NCBI GenBank assembly: GCA_020434375.1
Contig: JAGRAY010000062.1
Location: 1 to 9,273 of the forward strand
Source of the DNA: Bdellovibrionales bacterium
GTDB taxonomy: Bacteria; Bdellovibrionota_G; JALEGL01; JAGRAY01
DNA length: 9,273 bases
Reading direction: 5' to 3'
This document shows, piece by piece, positions 1 to 6,537 of this stretch (positions are counted from its first letter, which is position 1; the number at the start of each line of letters is the position of its first letter). Under the pieces are notes generated by a model, which ran no database searches, was not told the DNA's origin, and worked only from the letters and a program-made list of their open reading frames with translations. The position numbers and the translations under genes are program-made.

Positions 1-167
1 CTAGTTTTCTTATTGTTAACCAAAATGGGTGTGGCCCATTTCTAGCAGTAGCTTTTTCGATGGAGCGATTTTTTTTTGAGCCATCTGCAGATCAAATGTA
101 TGGTCGATATTTTTTACAAGCAGATCAATGGCTTTATGAGGACTCTCCCAAACCATGCATAAATTAA
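1..167 (+). CDS. 3' end of a YidD-like membrane protein insertion factor (5' truncated by window edge)
   Basis: An open frame runs from the left edge (codons from base 3) to TAA at 165-167, giving 54 residues. The stretch with GCGPFLAVAFSMERFF followed by a short tail ending in a YEDSP motif resembles the C-terminal half of YidD-family proteins (pattern: G-x-x-x-G, a hydrophobic run, an R-L-hydrophobic element, then a DP-like end). The usual R-C after the helix is replaced by F-E, so the match is imperfect. YidD is a small amphipathic protein at the inner face of the membrane that assists YidC/Sec insertion. The frame overlaps the next gene by 13 bp, so the two are probably translationally coupled; YidD-like genes next to a secreted DUF5683-like protein are a known pairing in several phyla. 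It contains a T9 run at 69-77. The family call is inference from a fragment; that it is a real coding end is more secure. Confidence 0.45.
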   Translation, partial: SFLIVNQNGCGPFLAVAFSMERFFFEPSADQMYGRYFLQADQWLYEDSPKPCIN

Positions 168-940
168 TTTTTTACTTTATATTTAGTTTGTTGGTTGCTC
201 TGTCATTATTTTCTAACACGGCAAATGCCTTTGACTTTCAGCAAGAAAAATCTCTATATGCGAACGCACTTAGATTAAAAAACAATCAGCAGTATTTGTT
301 ATCTTCTATTTATTTCGGGCTTTTGAGCCAAACGAGTCTTGACTTACAAATGAAATTTTTAGCGACTCGAAACTACATTATCATGATGGATCGGTTAAAT
401 GAACACACTGAAAGTCACGTGTATTTGATTCGTGCTTTGAGCGATAGAGAAAATCCGATCAAACAGGACTTTATTTTGCTAGCAAAGATTAAAAATATTG
501 ATGTCAAAGAAGAGTTGAACAGTAGGTATGAAAGTGACTATGGTGTTTGGACTCGGCGCTACAATGTTACCAATGGAGATCAACCAAAAGGTGACTGGAA
601 GGATTTATATGAACTTCAACAACTGCTCGTAACCGAGAAAAGAAGAAATGCAGCACTGGGTATGAGTTTGAGTGCAGTACTTCCTGGGACAGGGCAACTT
701 TATTTAGGTGACTTTAGAGCTGCAGCGTTATCGTTTTTGGTGAATGGGCTTTTTGGATTTGCGACCTATCAATTTTTTGATCGTGATCTTCCGGGGCCTG
801 GTGCTGCCTCAGCTCTCGTTTTTTCGATTACCTACACGGGAAATATTCTCAATGTTTATAAGATTTTGGATAGACGCAAAAACAATCTTAAGCGACGCAT
901 AGATGAATTTGTTGTTGATCGTATCATTTTCACCAATTAG
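155..940 (+). CDS. Secreted/membrane-associated protein of unknown function with DUF5683-like glycine-rich hydrophobic C-terminal motif
   Basis: 261 residues. Residues 1-25 form a clear signal peptide (positive start, long hydrophobic core, cleavage after Ala-Asn-Ala). Residues 26-160 are predicted mainly helical and charged and could be a short TPR-like helical repeat region. Residues 177-198 carry a P-G-T-G-Q-L-Y-x-G-D motif followed by A-A-A-L-S-F-L-V-N-G, and a second hydrophobic stretch lies at about 215-235. This Pro-Gly-x-Gly-Gln-x-Tyr element recurs in DUF5683/TM2-like membrane proteins. The chosen ATG is preceded by GAGGA at 138-142 (12 nt spacing) and overlaps the upstream YidD-like frame. 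The role is unknown; linkage to a YidD-like gene suggests the cell envelope. It ends 22 bp from the convergent protease gene. I am confident it is a real gene, not of its function. Confidence 0.85.
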   Translation: MHKLIFYFIFSLLVALSLFSNTANAFDFQQEKSLYANALRLKNNQQYLLSSIYFGLLSQTSLDLQMKFLATRNYIIMMDRLNEHTESHVYLIRALSDRENPIKQDFILLAKIKNIDVKEELNSRYESDYGVWTRRYNVTNGDQPKGDWKDLYELQQLLVTEKRRNAALGMSLSAVLPGTGQLYLGDFRAAALSFLVNGLFGFATYQFFDRDLPGPGAASALVFSITYTGNILNVYKILDRRKNNLKRRIDEFVVDRIIFTN

Positions 941-962
941 TGTTTTAACGTATGATTTTAAT

Positions 963-2774
963 TTAGTCGGTAACTAAGGGTGGAATCGGGCAGTGGAGAG
1001 TGCTTCCGATTGCGCGCAGGAGCTCAACACCTTCCGTTGCATGATTTGGATCAATCGACACAATGCTCGAGAGCGCCCGAAGTAAGTCATCTTTTATTGT
1101 AAACGACGCGTGATCCATTCGTTCTAAGCTATTGTGCAGCATTCGAATCGATAGATCTTTTCGCGAAAAGATAGGCCAAGATTTGAGGGTAATATGTTTC
1201 AGTGCTTTTTGATATACCGAATTCATTTGGTCTGAATCAGTCTTAAAACAAAGGTGTATCATTGCTGAGAGAATCACACGTATATCTTGTTCGAGTGGTC
1301 CGATGGTTTTGTATTTTATTTGACCCCTTACGCGAACATTTGTTTTTGGGTTGATATGATTTGTCAGTAATTTTAATAAAATCCATTCAAACATTGAAAT
1401 CTTCTGGTCTGCAGCAACTAATTGTTTTGCATAAGATATAAATAAGTGAATTTCCTCGGCGCTGAGCGTTTTGAGTTTTGTCACTGTATAGTCAAAAACT
1501 GGAAGGCGGCCTTTAATTCCTTGGGCCTCAATATAAGGATAGAGGTTTTGACATTGAATTCTTAAGTCAGAACTTAAAAGAGCGTACTGTCCGTTTCTTA
1601 GTGGTTCATTTTCATCGAGTAATAGGCAGAGAATAATGGCTTTTGCACCTATTGTCGTTTTAGCCGCATTGGCAATTTCAATGGATAAACCGTCTAAGAA
1701 TGCTTTGGCATACGACATGTGAATGGTTTTTGGTTGGCCAATATGAAGCAAAGGTGCGTCTGATGTAACATCTTGTCCACTTGTAAAAAAATCGACAGCT
1801 TGAAACTCACCTTTGAAAGATGGGTCTAATCGTTGAATGCGCTCGTTTAAGGGAGGGTGAGTGGCGAACCACTGTAAGAAAGTTTGCTTTGTAGAATTGG
1901 CAAAGGTAAGGTGGGCGATGGCTTTCGAAGAACTGTGCTCAATGTTCGACGTAAAAGTAAAACCACCAATTTTTTTTAAAGCATCTGCAAGGCCACTGGG
2001 ATTTCTGGTGTACTGAACTGCTGAGGCATCGGCCAGATACTCTCTTTCTCGAGACACGGCAGATTGTATCATACGCGAAAATAGATAACCGATGTAACCC
2101 AATACAATTAAAAGAAACCCACCAAGTGGAAAAATGCCTTCACGTGTTCGTCCATAGCTACGATTTCTTAAAAGTGAGTAGCCTAACTCCGTTAAAAATA
2201 ATATACCGTTAAGAAAACCCATGAGTTGAATATTTAGACGCATATCGCCATTAAATATATGGCTAAATTCATGGGCGACAACGCCCTGAAGTTCGTCGCG
2301 TGAAAGCACATCGAGAGATCCCTGAGTCACAGCGAGTGCAGCATCTTCTACAGTGAAACCAGCTACAAAAGCGTTAATTCCTGGTTCTCGTTTTAAAATA
2401 TAGACCATAGGAACAACGATTCCCGATGCAATACTCATTTCTTCGACGATATTTTTCAGGCGACGTTCTTTATCATTGGTTGTTTGGTCGTTTAGTGGCG
2501 TACCCCCAAGTTGCTCGGCTATAACCCAACCCCCGCGTTTGAGTTGTTGGATTTTAAGAAGGCTTTCAATACACACGACAATAAGCGTTGTCAGAAATAT
2601 GATTAAAAAAAGCTGCGGCTTCCAAAGAAAAATACCTTTGGAGTAATAGGCAATGACAAAAATGCTCACAAAGTACCCCGAAAGACTTAACGCAATGATC
2701 GACAGCGCAAAAAGAAAAACTAGGTATCGTGTTTTTTTTCTGGCTGCGTCCTGGGCTTGAAAAAAAGATTTCAA
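963..2774 (-). CDS. HtpX-like M48 family zinc metalloprotease with long C-terminal extension
   Basis: 603 residues, about twice the length of E. coli HtpX. Two N-terminal membrane helices lie at about 17-44 and 53-73, with two more at about 183-202 and 214-234. The zinc motif HEFSH is at 168-172 (catalytic Glu169) and the third ligand, Glu245, lies in S-R-E-R-E-Y-L-A-D. The family element T-H-P-P-L-N-E-R is at 305-312. This is an integral inner-membrane protease fold with a cytosolic active site; relatives degrade misfolded membrane proteins. Residues about 330-603 are extra: A-A-D-Q-K-I-S-x-x-E at 454-463 resembles the acidic motif of TerB-like helical domains, and the end has L-R-A-I-G...C-P-I-P-P-L. 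The start is TTG, because the frame is closed upstream by the lemA stop codon one codon earlier; the next ATG (residue 113) would remove two membrane helices. It pairs with lemA upstream and is the last gene of the - strand run. Confidence 0.9.
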   Translation of the reverse strand: MKSFFQAQDAARKKTRYLVFLFALSIIALSLSGYFVSIFVIAYYSKGIFLWKPQLFLIIFLTTLIVVCIESLLKIQQLKRGGWVIAEQLGGTPLNDQTTNDKERRLKNIVEEMSIASGIVVPMVYILKREPGINAFVAGFTVEDAALAVTQGSLDVLSRDELQGVVAHEFSHIFNGDMRLNIQLMGFLNGILFLTELGYSLLRNRSYGRTREGIFPLGGFLLIVLGYIGYLFSRMIQSAVSREREYLADASAVQYTRNPSGLADALKKIGGFTFTSNIEHSSSKAIAHLTFANSTKQTFLQWFATHPPLNERIQRLDPSFKGEFQAVDFFTSGQDVTSDAPLLHIGQPKTIHMSYAKAFLDGLSIEIANAAKTTIGAKAIILCLLLDENEPLRNGQYALLSSDLRIQCQNLYPYIEAQGIKGRLPVFDYTVTKLKTLSAEEIHLFISYAKQLVAADQKISMFEWILLKLLTNHINPKTNVRVRGQIKYKTIGPLEQDIRVILSAMIHLCFKTDSDQMNSVYQKALKHITLKSWPIFSRKDLSIRMLHNSLERMDHASFTIKDDLLRALSSIVSIDPNHATEGVELLRAIGSTLHCPIPPLVTD

Positions 2775-2777
2775 AAT

Positions 2778-3374
2778 CTATGAGCTAAACGAAACCTTTG
2801 GAACTTGTCTTTGGGTTTTGTCCTCAAGTTCCCACAAGGGAAGGCCATCGAACTTGAATAGTCGAGCGAGAATGAGATCGGGAAAAGACTCTGTCCGAAT
2901 ATTGTATTGCGTGGTGGCATCATTAAAGGCTTGCCGCGCGAATCCGATACGATTTTCAGTGGATGTAAGTTCTTCAGAGACCTGAATCATATTTTGATTG
3001 GCTTTGAGCTCAGGGTATTGTTCCATCACTACCATGAGTTTGGAGAGAGCTCCCGTCAAAATAGATTCGGATTGCATGGCCTTTTGTGCTTGCCCCGGGG
3101 TGAATGCTGACCCCTGGTTGACCTGATTTAAATGATGTACGGCTTGATTGCGAGCTTGAATGACGGCTTCTAAAGTTTCACGTTCATGTTTAAGATAACC
3201 TTTTGCTGTTTCTACAAGGTTTGGAATAAGATCGTGACGTCTTTTAAGCTGAACATCGATTTGCGACCAAGCATTTTTCACATGATTTCTTAATGCGACC
3301 AACGAATTATAAACTCCTGTGAGGTAGAGAAAGAAAACAATTAGTACACCCAGGAAAATGAGTATTGCAATCAT
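2778..3374 (-). CDS. lemA: LemA family protein
   Basis: 198 residues from the ATG at 3374. One N-terminal membrane helix (residues about 2-20) is followed by the signature A-W-S-Q-I-D-V-Q-L-K-R-R-H-D-L-I-P-N-L-V and then K-G-Y-x-x-H-E-R-E-T-L-E, which are diagnostic of LemA. The rest is long helices with a hydrophobic F-P-x-x-x-x-A-x-x-F element near the C-terminus. LemA proteins are membrane-anchored helical-bundle proteins of uncertain role, very often encoded beside HtpX-type proteases, as here. A longer start, TTG at 3410, would add 12 residues and overlap the pgi stop as TTGA; I prefer the ATG because family members begin at the hydrophobic helix. Neither start has a clear Shine-Dalgarno. 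The reading frame continues, past its TAG and one codon, straight into the protease gene. Confidence 0.93.
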   Translation of the reverse strand: MIAILIFLGVLIVFFLYLTGVYNSLVALRNHVKNAWSQIDVQLKRRHDLIPNLVETAKGYLKHERETLEAVIQARNQAVHHLNQVNQGSAFTPGQAQKAMQSESILTGALSKLMVVMEQYPELKANQNMIQVSEELTSTENRIGFARQAFNDATTQYNIRTESFPDLILARLFKFDGLPLWELEDKTQRQVPKVSFSS

Positions 3375-3380
3375 AAGATT

Positions 3381-3410
3381 ATTATAGGTGACGTTGGTAT
3401 GTCGAATCAA
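3381..3410 (-). promoter_or_regulatory. Candidate internal promoter before lemA
   Basis: On the - strand TTGATT (3410-3405) is followed after 18 nt by a perfect TATAAT (3386-3381). A start six or seven bases after the -10 box would fall on or next to the A of the lemA ATG at 3374, giving a leaderless message; this would fit the missing ribosome binding site. In AT-rich sequence such a match can be chance. Confidence 0.35.
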
Positions 3411-4960
3411 GAAAAGTCTGATAAGTCATGGCTCTTTAAATGAATATTAATAATATTTCGGTTTAAGGATTTCATTGCTTCAAAATCTCCCAAAGCTTGG
3501 GTGAGTTTCAATGTCTCGAATCCAAACTTAAAACCTGGAATGGGAAGCGGATCATTTGAACAGGTGAGCTGAATAAATCGCCCTTGATTGGGGCCACCCT
3601 TATGAAATTGACCCGTTGAATGCAAAAATCGAGGCCCAAAACCAATCGAAAAAGGAACTTTATATTTTAATGCGAATTTGCGAAGTTTTGCTTGATTTGT
3701 CTCACTTGGTTCAAGATAAGCTAAAATACCCAAATATTCAGGTGATTTTATTCCTTTTAAAAAGCTCTCCATCGTATTAAGCGGAGACGATACAGCCTTC
3801 ACTTTTGCTTCAATGTTTGCAAAGCGAAGTTCCTCCTCTGAATCCAGTAGTGAACGGGTATTGTCTTTGCTTTGGTTGACATTGGGTTCATTAAAAGGAT
3901 TGATTTCCAATATGATTCCAGAAACAGCCGTAGCGATTTGCCATTGAAAAAAAAGCCCACCTAAGCCTGTCACGCTATCTATTGTTGTTTCGAAAGTGGG
4001 GTGATGTTTCGAGAGATGGTCGAGCGAAGTGTTTGATGCAACAAAGATACGATCAAAACTATAATCAGCTTCTGTCAGTTGTGGCTCATCTACAATAGGC
4101 AAGATGCCTAAGCCATTTTTACCTGTGCTTTCCGCAATCAACTGTTCAATCCAGATACCTAAGGGGTTAAAGGTTGCAGATTGAAGCAGCGTTAATTTGT
4201 TTTTGTTAGATAAATAAGAAGCCCCTAAAAAGATACCTAACAAAAATCCAGGGTTATCTTCGATGCTTGTCAAGTGACACTGATTTATCATTGTTATCGC
4301 ATTATCCATGATGGTATTTACTGGCACTCCCATACAGGCCGCGGGAACAAATCCAAAATAAGACAAAGCCGAAAATCTTCCTCCAATATCAGGCGCATTT
4401 AAAAATGTGTCTAAATATCCTTCATTTTTGTTTAGAGAATTGGCAAGTGGCGTATGGGGGTCTGTAATACTTATGAATTGACTCTTGTTTGTAACCTTCG
4501 CCTCGAAGTATCGCCTCAATGCCTCAACTTCAAGTGTTGTTCCCGATTTTGAGGCGACGATAAAAAGAGTGCTTTGGAGGTCAATTTGATTTTCAAGTCC
4601 ACGAATTGTATATGGATCTGTCGAATCCAAAATGAACAATTTCGGATCTTGAAACTTCATTTTGAAGATATGAGAAAAAACATCTGAACAAAGGCTCGAT
4701 CCGCCCATGCCTAAGATAACCACATGTTTAAATTGCTTTCTGGCGCTCGCGGAAAACAACTCGATCCGCTTTTGATGTTGCACCATCCATTGTTTTGTAT
4801 CAAGCCATCCCAAGCGATGCTTGATCGCTTTCTGTGTGACGGGGTCTTGACTCCATAGCGTAGCATCTTTTTCCCAAAGTCGTTCAACCCACCTTTCATT
4901 TCTTGCGACTTTAATTAAACGATCGAAGTGATTTTCGATTCCTGTGGGTGTGATTTTCAT
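3407..4960 (-). CDS. pgi: Glucose-6-phosphate isomerase, TAL-PGI type
   Basis: 517 residues. Interconverts glucose 6-phosphate and fructose 6-phosphate in the cytosol. Visible elements: G-M-G-G-S-S at 84-89, the sugar-phosphate binding loop S-K-S-G-T-T at 137-142, PGI signature D-I-G-G-R-F-S-A at 191-198, I-A-E-S-T-G-K at 275-281 with Glu277 as the likely catalytic base, N-P-F-N-E-P-N-V-x-x-S-K at 354-365 with Lys365, and H-S-T-G-Q-F-H-K-G-G-P at 447-457. The last element and the overall spacing resemble the PGI half of bifunctional transaldolase/PGI proteins rather than E. coli Pgi, but no transaldolase domain precedes it: the protein begins about 80 residues before G-M-G-G-S-S. The ATG overlaps the stop of the DUF2063 gene upstream as ATGA (4960-4957), so the two are translationally coupled. 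Its stop lies 33 bp before the lemA ATG. Confidence 0.95.
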   Translation of the reverse strand: MKITPTGIENHFDRLIKVARNERWVERLWEKDATLWSQDPVTQKAIKHRLGWLDTKQWMVQHQKRIELFSASARKQFKHVVILGMGGSSLCSDVFSHIFKMKFQDPKLFILDSTDPYTIRGLENQIDLQSTLFIVASKSGTTLEVEALRRYFEAKVTNKSQFISITDPHTPLANSLNKNEGYLDTFLNAPDIGGRFSALSYFGFVPAACMGVPVNTIMDNAITMINQCHLTSIEDNPGFLLGIFLGASYLSNKNKLTLLQSATFNPLGIWIEQLIAESTGKNGLGILPIVDEPQLTEADYSFDRIFVASNTSLDHLSKHHPTFETTIDSVTGLGGLFFQWQIATAVSGIILEINPFNEPNVNQSKDNTRSLLDSEEELRFANIEAKVKAVSSPLNTMESFLKGIKSPEYLGILAYLEPSETNQAKLRKFALKYKVPFSIGFGPRFLHSTGQFHKGGPNQGRFIQLTCSNDPLPIPGFKFGFETLKLTQALGDFEAMKSLNRNIINIHLKSHDLSDFS

Positions 4961-5697
4961 TTTACAAGTTCTATAGACTCAACGAGTTGATGTTTTGAAA
5001 GTAGTTGAAACAAATTTGTGATTTCTGATTCGTTGAGATCTGGACACTGTTCTAAACAGGTTTCAAGCGAATGATGCATGTGTACCAAATGAAGAAACGC
5101 ATGTTGATTTTTTGAAATAGGATTGAAAATAACTTCGTCGCCGATGCGATAGATAAAGAGAAAGATCTTTTTAGGTTCATGAGCTTGATGAATCTCATTT
5201 TGTTTGGCAAGCTTCCATATGGCATGCACGGGCCACTCTGATTCAAGTAAAACACATGAATCGTTAAGAGATAAATATAATTGTGTCCATTTAACTTTTA
5301 GGTATTCACCAAGCGGCAAATCAAGTTGACAATCAACATGGGCATGAAAAGATTCGGAAATAAGCCACTCAAGGTTTGCTAGATCAGTGAGCCATGGTTT
5401 GGATTTAGTCACATTACTGTCTTTTAAGAACTTGGGAAATACTTCTCCATATCGGTTGAGGTTGTAACTATTCGAAGGATGGTCTTGAATATACGACTTT
5501 GCAAGTTTTAAGAATAGGTCTTCAGATAGGAGGTTTTCACAGGCAACGTAGGTTTCCTTGAGGGCACGATGAAGTCTGGCTACATAGCCATCACTGTAAA
5601 CAGCAAATCTTTCAGGATAGATCAAATTATTTAGGATCGATCTGTGGCCTAATATGCCTTTTAAAAATAGGTCTTGCGTATTACGAAGCGAGGGCAT
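4957..5697 (-). CDS. bufC: HvfC/BufC-family (DUF2063) partner protein of the MNIO enzyme
   Basis: 246 residues, close to the usual size. The N-terminal domain (about 5-95) shows the DUF2063 pattern: R-F-A-V-Y-S-D-G-Y-x-x-R-L at 30-42, A-L-K-E-T-Y at 45-50, L-L-S-E-D-L-F-L-K-L-A at 56-66, and H-P-S-N-S-Y-N-L-N-R-Y-G-E-x-F-P-x-F-L at 73-91. W-L-x-D-L-A-N-L-E-W at 102-111 begins the linker to a mixed alpha/beta C-terminal half. In characterised systems (MbnC, HvfC, BufC) this protein associates with the MNIO enzyme and holds the precursor peptide for modification; it has no catalytic role of its own that I can see. Its start overlaps the end of the MNIO gene by 17 bp, and its end overlaps the pgi start by 4 bp. 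The family call is strong; the specific Buf name is by context. Confidence 0.9.
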   Translation of the reverse strand: MPSLRNTQDLFLKGILGHRSILNNLIYPERFAVYSDGYVARLHRALKETYVACENLLSEDLFLKLAKSYIQDHPSNSYNLNRYGEVFPKFLKDSNVTKSKPWLTDLANLEWLISESFHAHVDCQLDLPLGEYLKVKWTQLYLSLNDSCVLLESEWPVHAIWKLAKQNEIHQAHEPKKIFLFIYRIGDEVIFNPISKNQHAFLHLVHMHHSLETCLEQCPDLNESEITNLFQLLSKHQLVESIELVK

Positions 5698-6520
5698 GAG
5701 ACCTTGGAGTCAATCGAGTTTTCATAATAAATTTGGCCTTTTTAGATTCTTTCAAAAGCACTTCTAGTGAAGGTATCTGGTCATCCCATTCAATAAGCGT
5801 AGGTATCGAGCCAAATCGATCCACCGCTATTGCGTAAAGATCCCAAACCTTTGGTGCCACGTGGCAATCGTGAGTGTCAAATAAGAATGTTCCCATATCG
5901 GTATGTCCAGCTAGATGGATTTGCGATACAAGGTGTTTGGGTACATTATTTAGATAAGTCATCGGGTCAAAATTGAAATTAACCGAATTTACAAAAATAT
6001 TATTGATATCGAGCAAAATTTTACACCCCGATTGTTTGGCAATGAACGCGATAAATTCCCATTCGGTCATTTCCGAATGACGAAATACTACGTAGCTAGA
6101 AATATTTTCAATTGAGATATCTCGTTTTAGAAATGTTTGAACAAAATCGATGCGTTCGATGATATGTTTTGCGGCCTCTCTTGTGAAAGGCAAGGGGAGT
6201 AAATCGTGGGAATTATGATTTTTGATATGTGTCCAGCATAGGTGATCCGATATTAAAAAAGGATCAATTTGGTCAATGAGTAATTTCCAGCGATCAAGAT
6301 ATTCTTTAGAGAATGTGTCGGTAGAGCCTATTGAAAGTGACACGCCATGCATCGCAATAGGATAGTTTTCTCGAACGCTCTCTAGTACTCTTCGAGGTTT
6401 GCCATATGTATCCATGTAGTTTTCAGCAATGACTTCAAACCATCCGATGTCAGGGCTGGTTTTTAGGATTTCATTGTAGTGGGTGGGACGAAGTCCCACC
6501 CCATGGACATTTTTAAACAA
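5681..6520 (-). CDS. bufB: MNIO-family (DUF692) multinuclear iron oxidative enzyme, BufB-like
   Basis: 279 residues, a TIM-barrel enzyme of the MbnB/HvfB/BufB family, which oxidises cysteines of a partner peptide (to oxazolone- or thiooxazole-type groups) using iron and oxygen. The family motifs are all present: G-V-G-L-R-P-x-H-Y at 7-15, E-V-I-A-E-N-Y at 29-35, M-H-G-V-S-L-S-I-G at 57-65, S-D-H-L-C-W at 91-96, S-I-E-N at 136-139, L-L-D-I-N-N at 169-174, I-H-L-A-G-H at 201-206, D-T-H at 215-217 and I-E-W-D at 243-246. His58, His93, Glu138, Asp171, Asn174, His202, His206, Asp215, His217 and Glu244 are the likely metal ligands or active-site residues. The start is TTG at 6520: an in-frame TAA lies just upstream, no in-frame ATG precedes the conserved motif, and AAGG is placed 10 nt before. 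It follows the precursor gene by 17 bp. Confidence 0.93.
   Translation of the reverse strand: MFKNVHGVGLRPTHYNEILKTSPDIGWFEVIAENYMDTYGKPRRVLESVRENYPIAMHGVSLSIGSTDTFSKEYLDRWKLLIDQIDPFLISDHLCWTHIKNHNSHDLLPLPFTREAAKHIIERIDFVQTFLKRDISIENISSYVVFRHSEMTEWEFIAFIAKQSGCKILLDINNIFVNSVNFNFDPMTYLNNVPKHLVSQIHLAGHTDMGTFLFDTHDCHVAPKVWDLYAIAVDRFGSIPTLIEWDDQIPSLEVLLKESKKAKFIMKTRLTPRSHALAS
6481..6501 (-). promoter_or_regulatory. Perfect 9-bp GC-rich hairpin in the first codons of bufB
   Basis: The arms GGGTGGGAC and GTCCCACCC pair perfectly around a 3-nt loop (TTC in the mRNA). The hairpin begins 19 nt after the first base of the bufB TTG and 36 nt after the bufA stop. No U-run follows, so it is not a simple terminator. 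It could damp bufB translation or stop 3' decay so that precursor mRNA exceeds enzyme mRNA. The arms also encode the conserved G-V-G-L-R-P-T motif, so part of the pairing may be coincidental. Confidence 0.5.
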
Positions 6521-6530
6521 CGTCGATAAA

Positions 6531-6534
6531 CCTT
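6531..6534 (-). promoter_or_regulatory. Ribosome binding site of bufB
   Basis: AAGG lies 10 nt before the TTG at 6520, in the 17-bp gap after the bufA stop. With the in-frame TAA just upstream, it fixes the start of the MNIO gene at TTG. Confidence 0.5.
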
Positions 6535-6537
6535 AGA

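Noticed and set aside
69..77. T9 run in the YidD-like end as a phase-variation tract
   Set aside because: Short T runs are common in AT-rich Phe codons; with only a gene fragment visible there is nothing to support switching.
963..977. Small inverted repeat TTAGT-N5-ACTAA at the convergent gene ends as a terminator
   Set aside because: Only 5 bp, AT-rich, with no T-run after it on either strand.
2907..3110. + strand open frame opposite lemA
   Set aside because: It lies wholly within lemA on the other strand and has no signal or domain features.
6481..6501. bufB hairpin as an intrinsic terminator
   Set aside because: No U-run follows the stem and it lies inside a conserved coding motif.
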